Part shown: in pieces, positions 59,570 to 64,000 of the stretch | Numbering within the stretch: the first letter of the stretch is position 1 | Layout: every line of letters starts with the position of its first letter | Assembly: GCA_029785235.1 (NCBI GenBank) | Contig: JAFMAA010000001.1 | Span: 62,001-126,000 of the forward strand | Source of the DNA: Nitrososphaerota archaeon | GTDB lineage: Archaea; Thermoproteota; Nitrososphaeria; Nitrososphaerales; UBA183 | Length of the DNA: 64,000 nucleotides | Reading direction: 5' to 3' | Notes under the pieces: generated by a model | Databases searched by the model: none | What the model was told of the DNA's origin: nothing | What the model saw: only the letters and a program-made list of their open reading frames with translations | Made by a program: the position numbers and the translations under genes

Positions 59570-59929
59570 CTAGTTGGTCTTCGGCGCCCCGTCGACGCGC
59601 TTGGCGTTCACTTGGAATGTCTCCTCAGTGATGGTCCCGCCCCTGACCAGCTTGCGCTTCTTGATACCGTCCTCATTGGTCCTGTACCCTACCCCGCGGG
59701 TGAGGAGGACATAGTTCTTCCCCCCTCCCAGGGTGTCGGCGCGCAGGGGAAATCCCGCCTTGTCGCTCCCCCCCGTGATCTTTATGCTCCCTGTGAGTCC
59801 TATGGTAGCTCCGTCCAAGACGTCTCCTATCTTCCTCCCTATCAGGAGCTGTGCGCTGGCGTCCTTTACCTCCTGCGCTTCTGACTTCCCTGTCTTGGGG
59901 TCCGAGAGCACCAGCTTGAAGGTGACCAT
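59570..59929 (-). CDS. rps6e: Ribosomal protein eS6
   Basis: This 119-residue small-subunit protein matches archaeal eS6, with FKLVLSDPKTGKS at the start, LIGRKIGDVLDGATIGLTG and KITGGSDKAGFPLRADTLGG in the middle, and RGVGYRTNEDGIKKRKLVRG towards the end. It lies after aIF5B on the same strand, as in many archaea, but has its own TATA box. Confidence 0.95.
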   Translation of the reverse strand: MVTFKLVLSDPKTGKSEAQEVKDASAQLLIGRKIGDVLDGATIGLTGSIKITGGSDKAGFPLRADTLGGGKNYVLLTRGVGYRTNEDGIKKRKLVRGGTITEETFQVNAKRVDGAPKTN

Positions 59930-59954
59930 CGAAGTCTGCTCCGACTACCCCTGG

Positions 59955-59962
59955 TAATTAAG
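59955..59962 (-). promoter_or_regulatory. TATA box of the eS6 gene
   Basis: CTTAATTA on the minus strand is centred about 29 nt before the ATG at 59929 and lies directly after the aIF5B stop codon. It gives eS6 an independent leaderless promoter. Confidence 0.65.
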
Positions 59963-59963
59963 T

Positions 59964-62900
59964 CTAAAACCCGTACATAGGGTCCGCGGCAGATTTTATC
60001 GCGACTATCTCGTCCAGCACCTGCTTCTCGTCTTCCGTCAGTGAGCCTAGGAGCTTGGTCCGGAGCAGCTTCGCCTCGTGGCTGCGGGGCATCGTGTATA
60101 GTATGTCGTTCTCCCTCACTTGCCTCCCTAGGGTAGGTCCATGGACAGAGATCGCGACCTGCTCACCCTCCTTCGCCTCGGGCACCGCCTTGCCGTTGTC
60201 CTGCACCTGTCCGACCACGCCCAGCTCTGCACCTACAGACGACATCAGCTTCACCTTCGGTCGGAGGCGACCGGCGACGACGTCGACCCCGAACACGGCG
60301 GGGTCGTTGCGCCTGAAGAAGGCCCCCGGGAGGACCTTAAGCTTGCACGGCCTCGTCAGGCTCGAGAGGGCGGCCTTCTCGTCCGCGTCTCTCTTCGCCG
60401 CCGCCCAGTTGGCGTAGCTGTCTATGACCTCGTAGATTATCGAGGAGACGAATATCGGGCTCGAACCAGCGTACTCCTTGGCCTCTGGAAGGACCTTCGA
60501 GTCGAAGCCGAGGATTGCGCCGAGGTAAGGATCATGGTCCCCAACGACCTGGGCGTTGACGATGTCGCTCTTCGAAATGTCCCCTATGTCGGCCTCCCTC
60601 ACCGGGACGCCCCTCTCCTCTAGCATCATCAAGAGGGCTTCCAAGCCGCCGATGCTCCCGGCCTTCACTATGACCCCCATGTTGTCGGTCTTGACCACTA
60701 TGTTGGAAAGCTCCTTTTCCATCTCTGCCTTGAGGTTCTGGAACTGTAGCTCGGTGGAGAATGACGCCACCGAGGTCCCAGCCACCACCCCTCCGAGGTC
60801 GGGGGAGACGAGCTTCACCCCCGCAGCGGCGGAGACCGCGTCCACAGGCGTGAACTTGTCCCGTGGGTCGCGCATTTCGTCCAGCGGCCTCGGCATGAAC
60901 AGGGCCTTCACCTTGGACTTGAACGCGCCGTCCCTGCGGACAAGGGCGATGGAGTCTCCCACGCGCAGGTTCCCCTCGGTGAGGATGACGTTGGCCGTCT
61001 GGCCGATGCCCACCTCCTCCTGCAGTTCGAGGATAATCCCGCGCCCTGGGGCGGTGCCAGCGACGCTGAGCTTCCCCTTCAGGAACTGCTGCGCAAGGCC
61101 GATAAGCATCGCTAGCATCTCTGGCATCCCCACCGGGGCCCTGGCCGAGACAGGAACGATGGACACCTGCTGGCGGAAGTCTTTGACCCTGTAGTAGGCG
61201 TCCGCCTGGAATCCAAGGCGGCTCAGCCCACCGACGACGTTGTAGAGACGCTCCTCCAGCTCGTCCCCCCATGACGGGGGTTGGTCCTTGATGACCTGGA
61301 GCAGGGGGCCCTTGCTCCCTTTCCTCCATCCGTTGATCATGTCTATCTTATTGAGGGCGACGAGGAAGGGGACCCGCCTCCGCTTCAGGATGTCGATGCT
61401 TTCAAGCGTCTGGTTCTCCAGTCCCTTCAGCACGTCGACGACCAAGATCGCGATGTCAGCCGCAGAGCCGCCTCTGAGCCTCAGGTTAGAGAAGACGGCG
61501 TGCCCTGGGGTGTCGATCATGAGGAGACCGGGGACCTGCAGCTCCCCACCCGCCCTGTCCAGAAGCGGGCCGCAGATCGCCTGCAGCGTCTCCATGGGGA
61601 AGAAGCTCGCGCCTATCTCCTGGGTTATCCCGCCCACCTCCCTGGCCTGGACCCCTGTCCCCCTCAGGCAGTCGGCGATTGAGGTGTTATGGATGATTAG
61701 GCAGTTCGCCAGGAAGTTGTGCGTCTCGTCGACGGTGAAGTCGTAGACGTCAAACTCGCCTTCGGACCGCTCAAGCCGAGTCACTTCTACCGCCGAGCAG
61801 TCGGCCAGCGCTTGTTCGTGGCCAGCGTTCGGATAGGTTGGGGGAGCCAGCCTAGACCTGGCCAGGACCGATTTACCTGAGCGCCCATATGACTCGATGC
61901 GGGTAAGCAAGCGGTCACTCAAAACGGCCTCCGATGGGACCGTAACCGACATCGGTGAATCGCCTGAGACAGAGGCGGTCTCGAAGATCCTGCTCCTTTC
62001 AGCGAACCCCTCCCTTCGCCGCGCGGCCTCTGCTTTTCCAGGGTCCCTGAATCCTATGCGTTGGTTGAATGCAGAGACGGAGATCTTACCGCTTATCAGA
62101 ATCTCGTTGGATTGAGAACCGTTCCCACGATATGCCAAGCAGCCGAACCTCTGGAGAAGCATCGGGAGCTGCTTCGCCAAGGCGTCGCCGTCACACCTGA
62201 CGCCTATGTCCCCGCCATCCGTGACGAAACCCTTCGCATCGAAGAAGCCCCGTAGGAAGGCTGCGACGAACCGGTCGGGCATCGCGGCTATCATCGGCGG
62301 GACCGCGAGCGAGTGCTTCTTGGTCGTCGGACAGGCGAAGACTTCGCTCAAGAACCTTGACAAGGAAAGCCCGCCGCGATGGGAGACGGCGAGCGAGGTG
62401 GGGCGCTTCGCAGTCGTGGTTGTGACCCGGAATGCGGAACCAAGGCACCTCTTGAATTCTTGGATAGGCACCAAAGAAGCTCCGTTGGACAGGGCTGTCT
62501 CTGTGATGCCGTCTCCGTATAGGAGCCCGACCAGGTATGCGAGGGAGTCGAATTCCTCGTCACTCTTTGGGAGCGATATCCATGGTGAAGGACGACCCCC
62601 GCGCGGTCCGCTCGGTGAAAACTTCACCCCCGCTATCTGCTCATACCCCCCCTCAAGCGCAAGGCCCAGTTTCGAGATGAGCGCCCTGTATGCGCTCGCC
62701 CTGAAGTAACCTCTGCTCATCTGACGCCGAAGGCCCCTAACGGAGGTTACCAGGCTCTGCCCCCCGTGCCCTCTGCTCGCGGCCTGTCGGATCTCCTCGG
62801 CCAGCTCCGGCGTAGGCCGAACAAGGAAGTCGTCTGGGATGCGCTCCAGGATCGCAGACTTCACGGACTCTGGCGTGGTTTGATCTACTGTGGTGCGGTT

Positions 62901-63314
62901 CGGAATCAGGAGGCGGTCCCCCAGTTTGAGCTGCCGAGCTTCTGCATAGGAGACGACACCTCCCTCGGTCACGACGAGGAATCTGTGTTCGGGCGTGGTC
63001 TCGACCGAATATCCCGCCTTGGTGTCCACTCGGATGAGCACGTCTGCGCGCAGCTTCCAGACGTGGGAGACCTCGTGAGGTCTGGTCTTTCCGTCAGGAC
63101 CCATAGAGATGAGCTTCAGCCCGAGCGCATGATAGGCAACCCCGTCTGGCATGCCGATCGGCTCGCCGCTCTTGTATGTCTCGAAAGCCTCCTTCGCTTC
63201 GACGATAGTACCGTCCGCTGACTGTAGCAGCGTTTCTCCGCTGACGCACTTTCCGCTATCGACGTGCCCCAGTATGACGACAACAGGTTGCCGCATAAGG
63301 CCTTGCTCTGGCAT
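59964..63314 (-). CDS. infB: Translation initiation factor aIF5B (IF-2 family), interrupted by an intein
   Basis: This GTPase promotes ribosomal subunit joining. The frame encodes 1116 residues. Residues 23-543 are an intein, leaving a 595-residue extein of normal archaeal size. VVILGHVDSGK (12-22) joins TSIADCLRGT after splicing to restore the P loop. The G1 motif reads DSGK where most homologues have DHGK. GGITQEIGASFF (G2), DTPGHAVF (G3) and NKIDM (G4) are intact. The later beta-barrel and helical domains are complete. The upstream NDP kinase ends 26 bp before the ATG. Confidence 0.96.
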   Translation of the reverse strand: MPEQGLMRQPVVVILGHVDSGKCVSGETLLQSADGTIVEAKEAFETYKSGEPIGMPDGVAYHALGLKLISMGPDGKTRPHEVSHVWKLRADVLIRVDTKAGYSVETTPEHRFLVVTEGGVVSYAEARQLKLGDRLLIPNRTTVDQTTPESVKSAILERIPDDFLVRPTPELAEEIRQAASRGHGGQSLVTSVRGLRRQMSRGYFRASAYRALISKLGLALEGGYEQIAGVKFSPSGPRGGRPSPWISLPKSDEEFDSLAYLVGLLYGDGITETALSNGASLVPIQEFKRCLGSAFRVTTTTAKRPTSLAVSHRGGLSLSRFLSEVFACPTTKKHSLAVPPMIAAMPDRFVAAFLRGFFDAKGFVTDGGDIGVRCDGDALAKQLPMLLQRFGCLAYRGNGSQSNEILISGKISVSAFNQRIGFRDPGKAEAARRREGFAERSRIFETASVSGDSPMSVTVPSEAVLSDRLLTRIESYGRSGKSVLARSRLAPPTYPNAGHEQALADCSAVEVTRLERSEGEFDVYDFTVDETHNFLANCLIIHNTSIADCLRGTGVQAREVGGITQEIGASFFPMETLQAICGPLLDRAGGELQVPGLLMIDTPGHAVFSNLRLRGGSAADIAILVVDVLKGLENQTLESIDILKRRRVPFLVALNKIDMINGWRKGSKGPLLQVIKDQPPSWGDELEERLYNVVGGLSRLGFQADAYYRVKDFRQQVSIVPVSARAPVGMPEMLAMLIGLAQQFLKGKLSVAGTAPGRGIILELQEEVGIGQTANVILTEGNLRVGDSIALVRRDGAFKSKVKALFMPRPLDEMRDPRDKFTPVDAVSAAAGVKLVSPDLGGVVAGTSVASFSTELQFQNLKAEMEKELSNIVVKTDNMGVIVKAGSIGGLEALLMMLEERGVPVREADIGDISKSDIVNAQVVGDHDPYLGAILGFDSKVLPEAKEYAGSSPIFVSSIIYEVIDSYANWAAAKRDADEKAALSSLTRPCKLKVLPGAFFRRNDPAVFGVDVVAGRLRPKVKLMSSVGAELGVVGQVQDNGKAVPEAKEGEQVAISVHGPTLGRQVRENDILYTMPRSHEAKLLRTKLLGSLTEDEKQVLDEIVAIKSAADPMYGF
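61686..63248 (-). mobile_element. Intein in aIF5B with degenerate LAGLIDADG endonuclease
   Basis: This 521-residue insertion starts CVSGETLL, has block B TPEHRFLVV and ends NCLIIHN before Thr of the extein, so the residues needed for protein splicing are all present. The endonuclease region has a good first motif YLVGLLYGDG, but the second reads FLRGFFDAKG, where Lys replaces the catalytic Asp. Base composition is close to that of the flanking extein, unlike the aIF2-gamma intein, which suggests long residence. It sits at the same P-loop point as the other intein. Confidence 0.93.
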
Positions 63315-63340
63315 GTTTCATCCAGCTCCTTAAGATGCGT

Positions 63341-63760
63341 TCACCCGCGCGTCTGACCGAAGAAAGCGGCGCTCTCCTTTGTGAAGCTCTCGGCGGAGTC
63401 GGAGGCGTGGATACAGTTGTCCGTGAGCCCGAGCCCAAAGTCCCCTCTTATGGTCCCTGCCGCCGCCTCCCAGCTCTTGGTCGCGCCGACCATGCGCCTG
63501 ACAGTGGCTACCGCGTCCCTCCCGGAGAGGACCGCTCCGACGACTGGGCCAGAAGTGATGAATGAGACGAGCTCTCCGAAGAACGGCTTCGCGCTGTGGA
63601 CGCTGTAGAACTCCTCCGCCTGGCTCCTGGACATTGTGAGCATATGCAGCTTCTTTATCACGAACCCTTTCGACTCGAACCTCCGGAGTATCTCCCCGAC
63701 CAGGCCCCGCCTCACGCCGTCAGGCTTGACTACGACAAGCGTGTCCTCGCTCGCGCTCAT
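63341..63760 (-). CDS. ndk: Nucleoside diphosphate kinase
   Basis: This 139-residue enzyme balances nucleoside triphosphates by phosphate transfer through a His. VVVKPDGVRRGLVGEIL at the start, the nucleotide-binding TKSWEAAAGTIRGDFG and the catalytic His in NCIHASDSAESF (about 118) are present. A longer start at 63784 is possible, but the ATG at 63760 overlaps the eL24 stop by 4 bp and gives the standard N-terminus. The order eL24, ndk, aIF5B is common in archaea. Confidence 0.95.
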   Translation of the reverse strand: MSASEDTLVVVKPDGVRRGLVGEILRRFESKGFVIKKLHMLTMSRSQAEEFYSVHSAKPFFGELVSFITSGPVVGAVLSGRDAVATVRRMVGATKSWEAAAGTIRGDFGLGLTDNCIHASDSAESFTKESAAFFGQTRG

Positions 63761-63939
63761 CTCTTTGAGGGCCTCCTCGCCCACTTGAGCTTACGCGGGT
63801 CGCGCCCAAGCTTCAGGTCGTTGGTCTTACACTTGGAGGAGCAATAGGACTTCGTTGAACCGTCGTTCTTCACATAGAGGATGCCAGAGCCGAGCCTGAC
63901 CTCTTTACTACAGAAGACGCATTTCTTTGGGACGTACAT
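63757..63939 (-). CDS. rpl24e: Ribosomal protein eL24
   Basis: This 60-residue large-subunit protein has the eL24 zinc finger: CVFC and CSSKC flanking SGILYVKNDGSTKSY, with the basic tail LKWARRPSKR. GAGGTG upstream of the ATG could be a ribosome binding site, and a TTTATATCC box at 63984-63992 on this strand suggests that the transcript starts here. It probably heads the eL24-ndk-aIF5B operon. Confidence 0.95.
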   Translation of the reverse strand: MYVPKKCVFCSKEVRLGSGILYVKNDGSTKSYCSSKCKTNDLKLGRDPRKLKWARRPSKR

Positions 63940-64000
63940 TTCAGGCTACCGCACCTCGACCTTTCGGTGGCCTTTGAAACTCTGGATATAAAGACGGCGC

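Noticed and set aside
1..64000. CRISPR arrays, rRNA genes, insertion sequences, integrases
   Set aside because: I looked for regularly spaced repeats, rRNA core motifs and transposase or integrase motifs and found none.

Overview
The window is from an archaeal chromosome with high G+C content. It encodes the archaeal versions of RadA, aIF2-gamma, aIF5B, Rpb7/RpoE1, Spt4, GTP-dependent dephospho-CoA kinase and the ribosomal proteins eS6, eS24, eS31, eL24 and eL13. TATA-like boxes lie about 25-30 nt upstream of many start codons, so much of the transcription looks leaderless, and TTG is an unusually common start codon. The eL13 protein, a half-length heme A synthase and a tRNA-Tyr with non-canonical introns point to the Thermoproteota (TACK) side, plausibly near Nitrososphaeria. 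The sequence alone does not fix the genus. Heme A synthesis genes, Fe/Mn superoxide dismutase and a Rieske ferredoxin suggest contact with oxygen.

Layout. 1-8 kb: end of a thiolase, an acyl-CoA synthetase, a DUF373 membrane protein with cis-prenyltransferase, a possible eL22-like protein, Nudix, PadR and inositol-phosphate synthase. 8-13 kb: a large membrane-anchored surface protein, radA and asnS. 13-21 kb: a THUMP/PP-loop protein, a tyrS-Mut7C-AMMECR1-glycosyltransferase operon, heme A synthase, thioredoxin, thiI, heme O synthase and tRNA-Tyr(GTA). The tRNA gene is interrupted three times, in the D stem, at 37/38 and in the T loop. 21-29 kb: eL13, an OGG-type DNA glycosylase, a GSA-aminomutase-like enzyme, superoxide dismutase, and a tight operon for the non-oxidative pentose phosphate pathway (PfkB kinase, transketolase N half, epimerase, transketolase C half, transaldolase).

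30-49 kb is the accessory part, centred on the cell surface. It has a sugar nucleotidyltransferase, a pair of secreted proteins with SlaA/SlaB-like S-layer architecture behind a strong TATA box, a small paralogue of the lattice protein's last domain, a multi-pass putative glycosyltransferase, a GT2 and a GT4 glycosyltransferase. A transport block with an MFS carrier and an NMT1/SsuA-type ABC importer carries two paralogous phenylacetate-CoA-ligase-like enzymes, which suggests uptake and CoA activation of a carboxylic acid. Several spacers of 300-700 nt in this part hold no recognisable gene.

49-64 kb is the information-processing core: aIF2-gamma, Fcf1-like PIN protein, NAD synthetase, RpoE1, Spt4, dephospho-CoA kinase, eS24 and eS31. 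Facing these are an Lrp regulator, a zincin-like protein and a nucleotidyltransferase-kinase fusion in an overlapping operon, then eS6, aIF5B, NDP kinase and eL24. Both translational GTPases carry an intein at the same point of the P loop, between the Lys and Thr of GHVDxGK/T. Each intein appears to have lost one catalytic acid of its LAGLIDADG endonuclease.
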